DNA of 36,304 bases from Clostridia bacterium (lineage in GTDB: Bacteria; Bacillota_A; Clostridia; Christensenellales; Aristaeellaceae), in contig JAFWUC010000054.1 in NCBI GenBank assembly GCA_017518705.1, positions 1-36,304 on the forward strand, read 5' to 3'. Every line of letters starts with the position of its first letter. Positions within the stretch are counted from its first letter, which is position 1. Below, piece by piece: positions 7,526 to 15,421 of this stretch. The notes below the pieces were generated by a model. It made no database searches. It worked only from the letters and a program-made list of their open reading frames with translations, and was not told the origin of the DNA. A program made the position numbers and the translations under genes.

Positions 7526-8183
7526 TTCCATTATTTCGGGCAGCGGGATCACCCTGTCCTCGTTCTTTATCTGCATGGCAGTCTCGCTGGCGCTGGGCCT
7601 GGGCGCCGCGCTGCTCGCGATGTACAAGTCCAAATACTCCCGGAGCTTTATCCTCACCCTCGTCCTGCTGCCCTCGATGGTACAGCTCATAATCATGCTG
7701 GTCAACGGCAATATCGGCGCGGGCGTAGCCGTAGCGGGCGCCTTCGGCCTGATCCGCTTCCGCAGCGCTCCCGGCAGCGCAAAGGAGATCGGCCTGGTGT
7801 TCCTCGCTACAGCGATCGGTCTGGCTACCGGCATGGGCTATGTGGTGATCGCCGCGGTGTTCTTTATCATTTTCGCCATCGTCTGGCTGCTGCTGACCGC
7901 GATCGGTTTCGGCGCCGGCGCCGCGGACGAACGTGAGCTCAAGATCACGGTGCCGGAAAACCTGGATTACGACGGCCTTTTCGACGATCTGTTCAGGACC
8001 TATACCTTCAGCGCCGAGCTGGAACGCGTCAAGACCACCAACATGGGTACGCTCTACGAACTGAGCTACAAGGTCGTGCTGCAGGACCCGCACCAAACGA
8101 AAGCTTTTCTGGACGAACTGCGCATGCGCAACGGAAACCTGACCATCGTGTGCGGAAAACCCGTAACGAAAGACACCCTGTAA
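7518..8183 (+). CDS. DUF4956 membrane protein
   Basis: A 221-residue protein starting with GTG 7518 behind AAAGGAGG. Four hydrophobic segments (about residues 13-35, 44-65, 67-85 with GVAVAGAFGLIRFRSAPGSAKEIG, and 92-132, which may be two helices) are followed by a soluble C-terminal domain of about 85 residues with an ACT-like alternation of strands and helices. The RFRSAPGSAKE loop is the best conserved part of DUF4956. The family has no proven biochemical role, but it is regularly paired with VTC-domain proteins, and here the genes overlap, which suggests a membrane partner that exports, anchors or regulates the polyphosphate product. Confidence 0.88.
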   Translation: MLDSIISGSGITLSSFFICMAVSLALGLGAALLAMYKSKYSRSFILTLVLLPSMVQLIIMLVNGNIGAGVAVAGAFGLIRFRSAPGSAKEIGLVFLATAIGLATGMGYVVIAAVFFIIFAIVWLLLTAIGFGAGAADERELKITVPENLDYDGLFDDLFRTYTFSAELERVKTTNMGTLYELSYKVVLQDPHQTKAFLDELRMRNGNLTIVCGKPVTKDTL

Positions 8184-8190
8184 AAAACGC

Positions 8191-8257
8191 TTCGTGAGTT
8201 TTGCGTAAGGTCTGCCGCACGATATCGGAGACTTCACTCAAACACCGACGATATAAT
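8191..8257 (+). promoter_or_regulatory. P3: promoter and operator of the PepSY gene
   Basis: TTCGTG 8191-8196 and TGCGTA 8202-8207 (11-bp spacing), TCGGAGA 8225-8231, -10 TATAAT 8252-8257. Spacings are identical to P2 (34 and 27 bp) although the sequence between the boxes differs, which argues for function rather than recent duplication. Confidence 0.65.
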
Positions 8258-8300
8258 GGGCACAACGGACCGAGAGTCCGAAAGGAAAGGAGAAAACCAT

Positions 8301-8981
8301 ATGAAACACAACAAATGGATCGCATTGCTGCTTATCGCAGCGCTTGCCATCACCGCCATGAGCATCGCCGCCTTCGCGGAAACTGCCGACAGCCAGCCCG
8401 AAACGGCGGCTGAAGACAGCGTAGGCAGCCAGTCCGAAACAGTGGCTGAAGACAGCGCAGGCAGCCAAACGGAAGCAGCGGCTTCCGAGGACAGCGCTTC
8501 CAAATCAGCGCACAGCGGAAGCAAAAACAGTTCCGGCAAAAGCAAGTCATCCGAACCCGAGAACGCAGTCGGCAAGCAGGCGGCGAAAGATGCCGCGCTT
8601 AAAGACGCCGGCATCGCTGCAGATGCGGCCGGAAAAGTAAAGGCCCGCATCTCCAAGCTCGAAGACGGCAGCGTCGTCTACAAGGTCAGCTTCACATCCA
8701 GGGATCTGTGGTACAGCTACACCATAGACGCCGTGAGCGGCGAGATCCTGGACAAGACCACCCAGAATGCCGCCGAACATGAAGCCGCGAAGGCGGAGCA
8801 CGGCAAGCGCAGCGCTGACGATTCTTCCGAGAAAAAGTCCGAATCGGGCAGCAGCAAAAACGGTAGCAAGCATGGATCCGGCTCCTCGAAAAAGCATGAG
8901 TCCGGCAAAAAGGGCGGCAGGAAGAACAGCGAAAGCAGCAAATCCTCCTCGTCCGCAGCCGATGCGAACGGCACTGTCTGA
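8301..8981 (+). CDS. Secreted PepSY-domain protein with Lys/Ser-rich tail
   Basis: A 226-residue exported protein. Residues 1-27 are a signal peptide ending AFA before ET. Residues 30-95 are an acidic Ser/Glu/Ala-rich segment with three 12-residue repeats (GSQSETVAEDSA type). A PepSY domain covers about 92-155 (AAKDAALKDAGI ... YKVSFTSRDLWYSYTIDAVSGEIL). The rest, about 70 residues, is rich in Lys, Ser, Gly and Glu without hydrophobics. ATG 8301 follows AGGAG at 8 nt. PepSY domains typically inhibit or modulate extracytoplasmic enzymes. The promoter has the same architecture as that of the polyphosphate operon upstream, so it probably belongs to the same regulon; the basic tail might bind a polyanion, which is a guess. 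Confidence 0.85.
   Translation: MKHNKWIALLLIAALAITAMSIAAFAETADSQPETAAEDSVGSQSETVAEDSAGSQTEAAASEDSASKSAHSGSKNSSGKSKSSEPENAVGKQAAKDAALKDAGIAADAAGKVKARISKLEDGSVVYKVSFTSRDLWYSYTIDAVSGEILDKTTQNAAEHEAAKAEHGKRSADDSSEKKSESGSSKNGSKHGSGSSKKHESGKKGGRKNSESSKSSSSAADANGTV
8388..8498 (+). repeat. Three in-frame 36-bp repeats in the PepSY gene
   Basis: Units begin near 8388, 8424 and 8460 and code for DSQPETAAEDSV, GSQSETVAEDSA and GSQTEAAASEDSA. They have diverged by several bases, so they are an old internal duplication in the acidic linker. Confidence 0.7.
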
Positions 8982-9012
8982 TGCCGGTGCCCGGTCCCCG
9001 CTAAACAAATCA

Positions 9013-9038
9013 GCCTCTCCGAAACCGGAGAGGCTTTT
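9013..9038. terminator. Terminator between convergent PepSY and GT-C genes
   Basis: GCCTCTCC (9013-9020) pairs with GGAGAGGC (9027-9034); with the adjoining G and C the stem reaches nine pairs around a short loop, followed by TTTTT. The convergent gene ends at 9070 on the other strand; an A-rich run is not evident there, so it mainly serves the rightward transcript. Confidence 0.85.
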
Positions 9039-9069
9039 TAGTACGTCCGCGTTCTTTCTGCGTCAGGTC

Positions 9070-12000
9070 TTACCAGCCCGCGTAATACTGGGGCTCAAAG
9101 TTGTACCAATTGAACCACCTTAAGTTCAGCGCGTATGAATAGGCGCAGGGCAGCCCCGACTCCAGGGGATAGAACATGATGAACAGCCCTGCCGCAAGTA
9201 TGAGCAGCGTTATGCCCGCATATTTGGCCGCCCGCCTGCTGAGCCTTGAGACTCTACCCAGCACCAGCGCTATGCATATGATTATGAATGTCACGCTGGC
9301 AAAGTAATGGTATATGTATGTGCTCCGCGGTACCAGCACCCAGGGCAGGAACTGGCTCATAAAGCCAATCACCGTGAGCATCAGCGTATCGTTCCATTTC
9401 CTGTCGAACGCCAGTAGCAGTATGCATACAATCAGCGCGAGCAGCCCCGTCCACCATACGGCGGGATTGCCCATGGCGGATATGGAGGACACCGTGCCGT
9501 AACCCAGATACTGTATATCCGATGAATAGTACCACATGGGCTTGACTATCAGCGGCCACTCGTACCAGGGAGAACGGAAGAAGTGGGTATCCACAAGGTT
9601 GGTATGGTATCCGTACATCTGCTGCTGCAGCTGCCACACCTTGTCCAGGCTGAGCCCGCCGCTGGTCCTGAAGTGCCAGTAATAGCTGAAATAGTATACC
9701 AGCAACGGCACCGCGATAAAGAACACCACGCAGAACGCAAGCGTCAAAATGAGCTTCAGCCAGAAGCCTCTGACCGCGTCCGGGTTTGCCTCGCGGTTGA
9801 CCAGATATTCCCTAAGCCGCCTGAACACGCTTATAAAGAATATCAGCGCCAGCCCCGCTCCCGCGTATATGCCCGTCCACTTGCTGGCGCAGGCGAAGGC
9901 GAACATGAGCCCGCTGAGCCCCAGGGGGATAAACGTCCGGTACAGCTTGTCCGTGTGCATGTTCATTTTGAAATACATGAACATGAACAGGTACATGAGC
10001 ATTATGAAGAACACGGGATACGTGTCTATTGTGGCGATGCGGGTCTGGGTAAAGTGCATGCTGTCCAGCGCGAGCAGCCCCATGGCTACCGCCGCCAACG
10101 GAGTTTTCTTCGTCAGCAGCTTTACCAGCAGGTACATGACCGGCAGCATGAAAACTCCGAACAGCGCACCGGAAAAGCGCCAGCCGAACGGCGTCATCCC
10201 AAACAGTTTGATGCCTATGGCGATCAGAAGCTTGCCCAGGTGCGGATGCGACCATTCCAGTATCCTGTCCGATTTATAGCCGTTAAGCAGCTCATAGGCG
10301 GTGCGGGCATGGTAGATCTCGTCGAAATACATGCCGTTATAGTAGCTGGGCGTGAGTTTTACCGTATCCTGCTCGTCTATGAGCGCGCCCACGGTGGGGT
10401 TGTCGTCGCTGCTGATAACGCTTGCGACCTGATACAGCGTTTCGTTATCCACGTCTATGAACGCGATCTCGTTGAGCACAAGCTGGCTGCCCATCACCGT
10501 CAGGCGCAGATACCGGGAAGTCTGCGTGGGGCTGAATTCCCCGTTTTTGTATGTCACGCGGGCGCCCTGCTCTCCCGTGTCTTCCCTGCGGTTAAGCGCA
10601 CGGGCGTCAGTAAAGCTGCCCCCTTCGTAATTCTTCGGAGTGTACCACAGCCAGCGGTACATCGCGCCCTCTTCGTAGTAGGCGTAATTGCCCTCGGTCC
10701 AGTGTTCCCCGTCGTTTGACAGCTCCACCGTGAACGTGGAAGCGCTTATGCCGCCGAAATAGGTGAAGCGGTAAGTCTTTACGTCGCCCAGGTCTATCGT
10801 CACCTGTTCCATGTATTGTTTGCTCACGTAAGCGCTCTGGGGAGAAGACAGAGTGCCCAGGTTTATGAACGCGAGCAGCGAGTACGCAAGCGTCACGCCC
10901 GCCATTATCAGGCAGTCTATCTTCGTCAGTCTGAGCAGCCTTCCGGTCGGCTTTAACGCGTACCGCTTAAGCACGCTCTCCCCCGCGGGTTCCAGCGGCT
11001 TCACATGCTTAAGGATGATTATGTCGAACGCCGCGTATGCGGAAAACAGCGCGCCCGCGACGTTTGCGGCGCCCAGCAGCGCGTTTATCGTCTGCTCCGA
11101 GGATACCAGGTGCCCGTACGCTTCAAAGCCCGGGGTGGTGCCCCACTGCAGCACCAGTATGATATTCAGCATCTGGGTGCACGAGACCAGTATGAAGCTC
11201 CACAGCACCCGCCTGTCACGGGAATATATGTATCCCATCAGCAGCAGCGGCAGCGCGCAGAACAGGTATCTTTCGTGCATCATGGGCGCAAAGGCGTATA
11301 TGAGGCACATGAGCACGGCGCCCGCCAGAGGCAGGTGTTTTCTGTTCCTGCCGATAAACGCCAGCGCCGCCGCGTACAGGTACGATGCCGCCAGCATCGC
11401 CCAGCTGAAAGTCTTCCAGCCTCCGCTTTCCTCCAGCCGCGCCCAGTTGAAGTCCAGCGCCTGATACAGGTTGCAGGCATTCACGGTAAGGTATTTATAG
11501 CCTTCCGTCGCGCCCAGCAGCTGTTTGAACAGCCAGGTGATGGGGGTTAGCAGGGTGAAGCGTTCACCCGTGAATCCCGCGGCGTAAAACGCGAAGGGCA
11601 GGCTCCCGAAGTACATCAAACACAGCGCGGCAGCAAGGCCTGTCCCCGCGCGGACGAGCGCTTTCCTGTCTTTGAGCCCCGGCAGCAGGAACAGCAGGCC
11701 CAGGGGGCCGAACAAAAGCGCCTGGGGCTTGGTCATCGCCGCCAGAACGAACACGGGCAGCGCCAGGTGCCACCTGTCGCTCACGGCAAAGTACACCGCA
11801 AGGCAGATAAGCAGCGCCAGCAGGCTGTCCGCCTGGCCCCACGCCGCGCTGTCAGCCAGATAAGCGGGGTTGAACAGTACGGCTGCGGCGAGCAAAAGCC
11901 CCCTGCCCCAGCCGCGTTTTTCGGAGAACAATCGGTATATGAGCCACGCGGTGAGCAGGTCCGCAAGCACGGGGAACAGCTTGATGAGCAGTATATGTTC

Positions 12001-12951
12001 CGCGCTCTGGTACCCGAGACCGAACAGACGCCTTAATGCGCTCACCAGACCCAGCAGCGCCATGTACACGGGCGGATAGTCGCAAAAGCCGTCGGTGGCG
12101 TAGAATTTTAAGCCCTTTTCGTAGAACTGTTCGCCCCAGTAGGCGAAGCAGTTTATGTCCGTGGAATAGCCCCTGACGCTCCAGGCGTAGTAGCCCCTTA
12201 TCGCAAGGCCCATAAGCGCCAGAAACGCGAACCACGCATAACCCTGCGCTTTGCTCAGGCTTTTCCCGTCAGCGGGACGCCGCTTCACCGAATTGTACAG
12301 GCAGATCATTGCGATCCCGCACAGGCAGGCATACAGCGTCCATTTTTCGGTCTGCCTTTCGGGCAGTTCCTCTGCCCCGGCGTCCGCCTCGGTGTAGGAA
12401 GCGGGCTCGAAGGTGGCGAAACTGGCGCCCGCGCTCCCGCTTTCGCTTTCGGTCACGCTGATATGCTTGAACCAGGCGTCGCCCGCGCAGTCTCCGCCGT
12501 AGCCGCCCAGCCTGAGAGCCAGGGAGATCTGATACTGGTCTTTCCCGGTCCTGCCGCTCAAGCGCACTTCCTGCCACTCGTCTTCCGTGTCGTACACGGA
12601 CACGGAGCAGGCGTTGGAATTGAGTATGGAAATGTTGGCGCCCCTGCCGGTACCGTCCGTGGCTGCCTTCACAAGGCAGCTGATCTGGTACACGGTGTCC
12701 GGCTCCACGGGAATATCCTGCACCCAGCGGGCGTCGTTGGACTCGAAGGAAAAGATGTGCAGCACGTTTTCCCCGCCGTCGTCCAGCGTCTCGAATATGC
12801 TGGAGGAGCCTTTCCAGGCGTCGGTGTACCAGCACTCGGGCACGTCTTTCCCGTCTTCAAGCTCGAACCCGGGGTTGACCGCCAGATTCTCCGCCCCGGC
12901 GGAAAAACACGCCAGAAGCAGGCACACCAGCAAAATCAGCAGTTTCTTCAT
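9070..12951 (-). CDS. Tandem GT-C glycosyltransferase with embedded sugar-binding domains
   Basis: A 1293-residue protein. Residues 1-20 are a signal sequence; 21-167 form a CBM4/9-like beta-sandwich (NLAVNPGFELEDGKDVPE start); 205-680 are a multi-pass GT-C module of the Gpi18-like mannosyltransferase type, with D265 in TDINCFAYWG and DYPPVYMALLG; 695-835 resemble an F5/8 (discoidin) domain; 855-1293 are a second GT-C module of the PMT/GT39 type with the acidic pair in MYFDEIYHAR and the SHPHLGKLLI loop. It should use polyprenyl-phosphate sugars and transfer outside the membrane, on protein or cell-wall glycans. ATG 12951 lies one base after the stop of the yraN gene; an earlier ATG (13008) lies within that gene. 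Acceptor and sugar are unknown. Confidence 0.85.
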   Translation of the reverse strand: MKKLLILLVCLLLACFSAGAENLAVNPGFELEDGKDVPECWYTDAWKGSSSIFETLDDGGENVLHIFSFESNDARWVQDIPVEPDTVYQISCLVKAATDGTGRGANISILNSNACSVSVYDTEDEWQEVRLSGRTGKDQYQISLALRLGGYGGDCAGDAWFKHISVTESESGSAGASFATFEPASYTEADAGAEELPERQTEKWTLYACLCGIAMICLYNSVKRRPADGKSLSKAQGYAWFAFLALMGLAIRGYYAWSVRGYSTDINCFAYWGEQFYEKGLKFYATDGFCDYPPVYMALLGLVSALRRLFGLGYQSAEHILLIKLFPVLADLLTAWLIYRLFSEKRGWGRGLLLAAAVLFNPAYLADSAAWGQADSLLALLICLAVYFAVSDRWHLALPVFVLAAMTKPQALLFGPLGLLFLLPGLKDRKALVRAGTGLAAALCLMYFGSLPFAFYAAGFTGERFTLLTPITWLFKQLLGATEGYKYLTVNACNLYQALDFNWARLEESGGWKTFSWAMLAASYLYAAALAFIGRNRKHLPLAGAVLMCLIYAFAPMMHERYLFCALPLLLMGYIYSRDRRVLWSFILVSCTQMLNIILVLQWGTTPGFEAYGHLVSSEQTINALLGAANVAGALFSAYAAFDIIILKHVKPLEPAGESVLKRYALKPTGRLLRLTKIDCLIMAGVTLAYSLLAFINLGTLSSPQSAYVSKQYMEQVTIDLGDVKTYRFTYFGGISASTFTVELSNDGEHWTEGNYAYYEEGAMYRWLWYTPKNYEGGSFTDARALNRREDTGEQGARVTYKNGEFSPTQTSRYLRLTVMGSQLVLNEIAFIDVDNETLYQVASVISSDDNPTVGALIDEQDTVKLTPSYYNGMYFDEIYHARTAYELLNGYKSDRILEWSHPHLGKLLIAIGIKLFGMTPFGWRFSGALFGVFMLPVMYLLVKLLTKKTPLAAVAMGLLALDSMHFTQTRIATIDTYPVFFIMLMYLFMFMYFKMNMHTDKLYRTFIPLGLSGLMFAFACASKWTGIYAGAGLALIFFISVFRRLREYLVNREANPDAVRGFWLKLILTLAFCVVFFIAVPLLVYYFSYYWHFRTSGGLSLDKVWQLQQQMYGYHTNLVDTHFFRSPWYEWPLIVKPMWYYSSDIQYLGYGTVSSISAMGNPAVWWTGLLALIVCILLLAFDRKWNDTLMLTVIGFMSQFLPWVLVPRSTYIYHYFASVTFIIICIALVLGRVSRLSRRAAKYAGITLLILAAGLFIMFYPLESGLPCAYSYALNLRWFNWYNFEPQYYAGW

Positions 12952-12952
12952 C

Positions 12953-13312
12953 TCAGTATCCCATACCCGTCCCGTCGAAAGCGTTCCTGAAATAGCTGAG
13001 CCGGGCACCGTTTATCGCGCATACGTCAAAGCGCACCCGGCTGTCCATGAGGCCGTTTCTCTGCATATAGCCCGCCGCCGCGCGCACTATGCTGGCCTGT
13101 TTTCTGCGGGTGACCGCTTCCTGAGCCAGCCCCCGCCTGTTATCCAGGCGGTACTTCACTTCTATGAACACGGTAGTGTCCCCGTCCCGGGCGATTATGT
13201 CGATCTCCTCGTGGCCGAAGTGCCAGTTGCGCGCGAGCACCTCCATGCCCAGCTCTTCGATGTACGCGCAGCCCATGTTCTCGCCCGCGCTGCCTGTTTG
13301 ACGGTTATTCAT
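12953..13312 (-). CDS. yraN: UPF0102 (YraN) nuclease-like protein
   Basis: A 119-residue protein of the usual length for the family. It opens with the GSAGENMGCAYIEELG helix and carries the restriction-endonuclease-like core: an acidic pair in HEEIDIIARD and the EVKYR strand (TVFIEVKYR), matching the D-x(n)-ExK nuclease pattern. Biochemical role is not established for most members; the Holliday-junction-resolvase fold suggests DNA processing. The start overlaps the rnhB stop (ATGA), a pairing common across Bacillota. Confidence 0.92.
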   Translation of the reverse strand: MNNRQTGSAGENMGCAYIEELGMEVLARNWHFGHEEIDIIARDGDTTVFIEVKYRLDNRRGLAQEAVTRRKQASIVRAAAGYMQRNGLMDSRVRFDVCAINGARLSYFRNAFDGTGMGY

Positions 13313-13950
13313 CTTTCGCTGTTCCCCGTAAAATGCCCTATAAAGCTCCTGCGGTGCAATTCACAGGGGCCCAGGCGCTTTATGGCGTCGATGTGTTCTT
13401 TCGTGCCGTAGCCCTTGTTGCGCTTAAAGCCGTAGGCGGGATACGCTTCATCCATCTTTTCCATGTACCTGTCCCTTTCCACCTTGGCCACGATGGACGC
13501 CGCGGCGATCATGTAGCTTATCGCGTCCCCGTGGATAATGCTTTTGTGGGGACAGGGCAGGGAAATGCCGTCCACCGCGTCGATAAATATGATGTCGCCT
13601 TTAAAATCCTTCGCCGCCTGCTCCATGGCGCGCTTGGTGGCGTTCAGTATGTTGACTTCGTCTATCTCTTCCGGCCAAACCCACGCGGTCTTCGCGTACA
13701 GCGCCTTTTCGAGTATCACGGGATACAGCTTTTCCCGTTTAGTTTCGGATAGCTTCTTGGAATCGTCTATCCCCTCTATCAGGTCGTCCAATGGCAGGCA
13801 CACGCAGGCGACCGTGACCGGACCCGCCAGCGGTCCCCGTCCCACTTCGTCCATGCCCGCGATGAGCACGTTTTGTCCTTTTTCCGCCCGCACCAGGTTC
13901 TCGGTCCGCGTCATGCGGGCGAGCTTTTCCTTCGCGCTCTCCCTCGGCAT
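13309..13950 (-). CDS. rnhB: Ribonuclease HII
   Basis: A 213-residue type 2 RNase H that removes ribonucleotides and RNA primers from DNA. The metal-binding acidic residues are visible: D34 and E35 in AGMDEVGRGPLAGP, D124 in FIDAVD, and D142 in HGDAISYMIAAASIVAKV. The C-terminal YGFKRNKGYGTKEHIDAI and the HRRSF motif are typical. I chose ATG 13950, which overlaps the rbgA stop as TAATG; an earlier in-frame ATG at 14025 lies inside rbgA. Confidence 0.96.
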   Translation of the reverse strand: MPRESAKEKLARMTRTENLVRAEKGQNVLIAGMDEVGRGPLAGPVTVACVCLPLDDLIEGIDDSKKLSETKREKLYPVILEKALYAKTAWVWPEEIDEVNILNATKRAMEQAAKDFKGDIIFIDAVDGISLPCPHKSIIHGDAISYMIAAASIVAKVERDRYMEKMDEAYPAYGFKRNKGYGTKEHIDAIKRLGPCELHRRSFIGHFTGNSER

Positions 13951-14801
13951 TACAAGCTTATCCTTTCCAGCGTGATCTTGCCCAGTTTCCCGCCCCGGAA
14001 TTCGTCCAGCGCCAGCGACGCGCACCTTAAGGTGTCGAACCTGCCCCCGGACAAAAGCAGTCCCCTGCCCCGGCAGCAGGCGTTGAGCAGTTCCTCGCCT
14101 TCCAGAGCTTCGTCGCCCGGCTTGAGCTTGTAGCGCTCTATCACCGCTTCGGGCTTGATTATGAGCAGTTCCTTAAGCATCGAAGCCGCCAGCGCCTCGG
14201 TGTCCATTATGTCGTCCTTTATGGATCCAAGGTACGCAAGCCGCCTTGCGCCCGCCTCGTCGGAGAGCTTGGGCCACAACAGGCCCGGAGTGTCCAGCAG
14301 TTCCAGGAAAGGCGTGATCCTTATCCACTGGGTGGAACGGGTGACGCCCGGCCTGTCCTGGGCTTTGGCCACCGACTGGCCCTTTATTCGGTTGATGAAC
14401 GTGGACTTGCCCACGTTGGGTATGCCCACTATCATGGCTCTGAGCGTCTTGTTAACGCCCTTTGCCTTCATGCGCTCTATCTTGTCGGACAGCGCGCTTT
14501 CCACCTGTTTGATTATCAGCTGAGGCTTGTCGCCGGTGGATTTGAAGCGCAGCGCCGTCACGCCTTGCTGCTTATAGTACTCCAGCCAGGCTTTGGTGAC
14601 CGCGTCGTCCGCCAGGTCGGCCTTGTTCAGCACCAGTATGTGCGCCTTCTGCCCGATTATGCGGCCCAGGTCGGGGTTCCTGGTGGCGTACGGCGCCCTT
14701 GCGTCGATAAGCTCTATCACGCAGTCCGCCAGCTTTATCTGTTTTTCCAACTCCCGTCGGGTCTTTGCCATGTGTCCCGGGTACCAGTTGATCTCACTCA
14801 T
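13950..14801 (-). CDS. rbgA: Ribosome biogenesis GTPase RbgA (YlqF)
   Basis: A 283-residue circularly permuted GTPase needed for late assembly of the 50S subunit. The permuted motif order is visible: G4 NKAD (59-62) precedes G1 GIPNVGKS (126-133), PGVT (151-154) and G3 DTPG (170-173). The N-terminal INWYPGHMAKTRR is a family hallmark, and the C-terminal helical domain binds rRNA. It follows rplS in the same direction with a hairpin between them, the conserved Bacillota order. Confidence 0.96.
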   Translation of the reverse strand: MSEINWYPGHMAKTRRELEKQIKLADCVIELIDARAPYATRNPDLGRIIGQKAHILVLNKADLADDAVTKAWLEYYKQQGVTALRFKSTGDKPQLIIKQVESALSDKIERMKAKGVNKTLRAMIVGIPNVGKSTFINRIKGQSVAKAQDRPGVTRSTQWIRITPFLELLDTPGLLWPKLSDEAGARRLAYLGSIKDDIMDTEALAASMLKELLIIKPEAVIERYKLKPGDEALEGEELLNACCRGRGLLLSGGRFDTLRCASLALDEFRGGKLGKITLERISL

Positions 14802-14847
14802 AATTCACAAAAACACGCTGCCTCCGCAGCAATTGTCCGAAAATGAA

Positions 14848-14882
14848 ATTGGAGGGGTCATACCCCTCCAATCTGTTCCAAG
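14848..14882 (-). terminator. Hairpin between rplS and rbgA
   Basis: ATTGGAGGGGT (14848-14858) pairs perfectly with ACCCCTCCAAT (14862-14872) around a 3-base loop, and the leftward transcript continues into UUUCAUUUUC. It would end or attenuate the rplS message before rbgA. Confidence 0.75.
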
Positions 14883-14916
14883 TCTGTCAGGGGTTGTTTT
14901 GCAGCCCCACTTGGGT

Positions 14917-15258
14917 TTAGGCTTCCTTAACCTTGGCAGCCTTGCCGCTGCGGTCACGCAGGTAGTACAGCTTCGCGCGGCGCACTTTACCTCTGCGGGT
15001 AACGGTGATGGAATCCACGCGGGGGCTGTGCAGCGGGAAGGTACGCTCTACGCCCACGCCATAAGAGGTGCGGCGCACAGTGAAAGTCTCGCGGCAGGAG
15101 CCGTTGCGGCGGGCGATGACCACGCCTTCGTAAGCCTGCAGACGCTCTCTGGTGCCTTCAACGACCTTGACTTCCACCTTTACGGTGTCGCCGACGCGGA
15201 AAGCGGGAACGTTCTTTTTGATCTGGGCTTCTTCGATGGAACGGATAATCTCATTCAT
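14917..15258 (-). CDS. rplS: 50S ribosomal protein L19
   Basis: A 113-residue protein at the usual L19 length. It has the [16 protein letters not shown] strand, the [13 protein letters not shown] [10 protein letters not shown] core, the [14 protein letters not shown] segment, and a basic C-terminus with [19 protein letters not shown]19 lies at the 30S-50S interface. The start at 15258 is set by AAAGGAGG about 9 nt upstream; the in-frame ATG at 15267 directly abuts that site and cannot use it. It is preceded by its own extended -10 promoter rather than by trmD, so the usual rpsP-rimM-trmD-rplS block is split here. Confidence 0.98.
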   Translation of the reverse strand: MNEIIRSIEEAQIKKNVPAFRVGDTVKVEVKVVEGTRERLQAYEGVVIARRNGSCRETFTVRRTSYGVGVERTFPLHSPRVDSITVTRRGKVRRAKLYYLRDRSGKAAKVKEA

Positions 15259-15340
15259 GGGGATCATCCTCCTTTCCTCACAAGGGCGTTCATTAACGGT
15301 AATTTGTCGCCAGCGGACCGCCCGAAATTTGACAGCATAT

Positions 15341-15349
15341 ATTATAACA
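15341..15349 (-). promoter_or_regulatory. rplS: Extended -10 promoter of rplS
   Basis: Reading leftward, TGTTATAAT is a TGn extended -10 with a perfect TATAAT (15341-15346). No good -35 is found at 17 bp, which extended -10 promoters tolerate. It leaves an untranslated leader of about 75 nt. Confidence 0.5.
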
Positions 15350-15421
15350 CATCTTTCCCGCAAGAGTATTGAGTTGAGGTAAAATAATTTGTTAAATTAT
15401 GCCGATCTCAGCCCGTTTTTA

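Noticed and set aside
15376..15396. ATAATTT-gtt-AAATTAT inverted repeat between vanZ and rplS
   Set aside because: All A/T pairs and a 3-base loop make it too weak for a convincing terminator; it may be only AT-rich promoter DNA.
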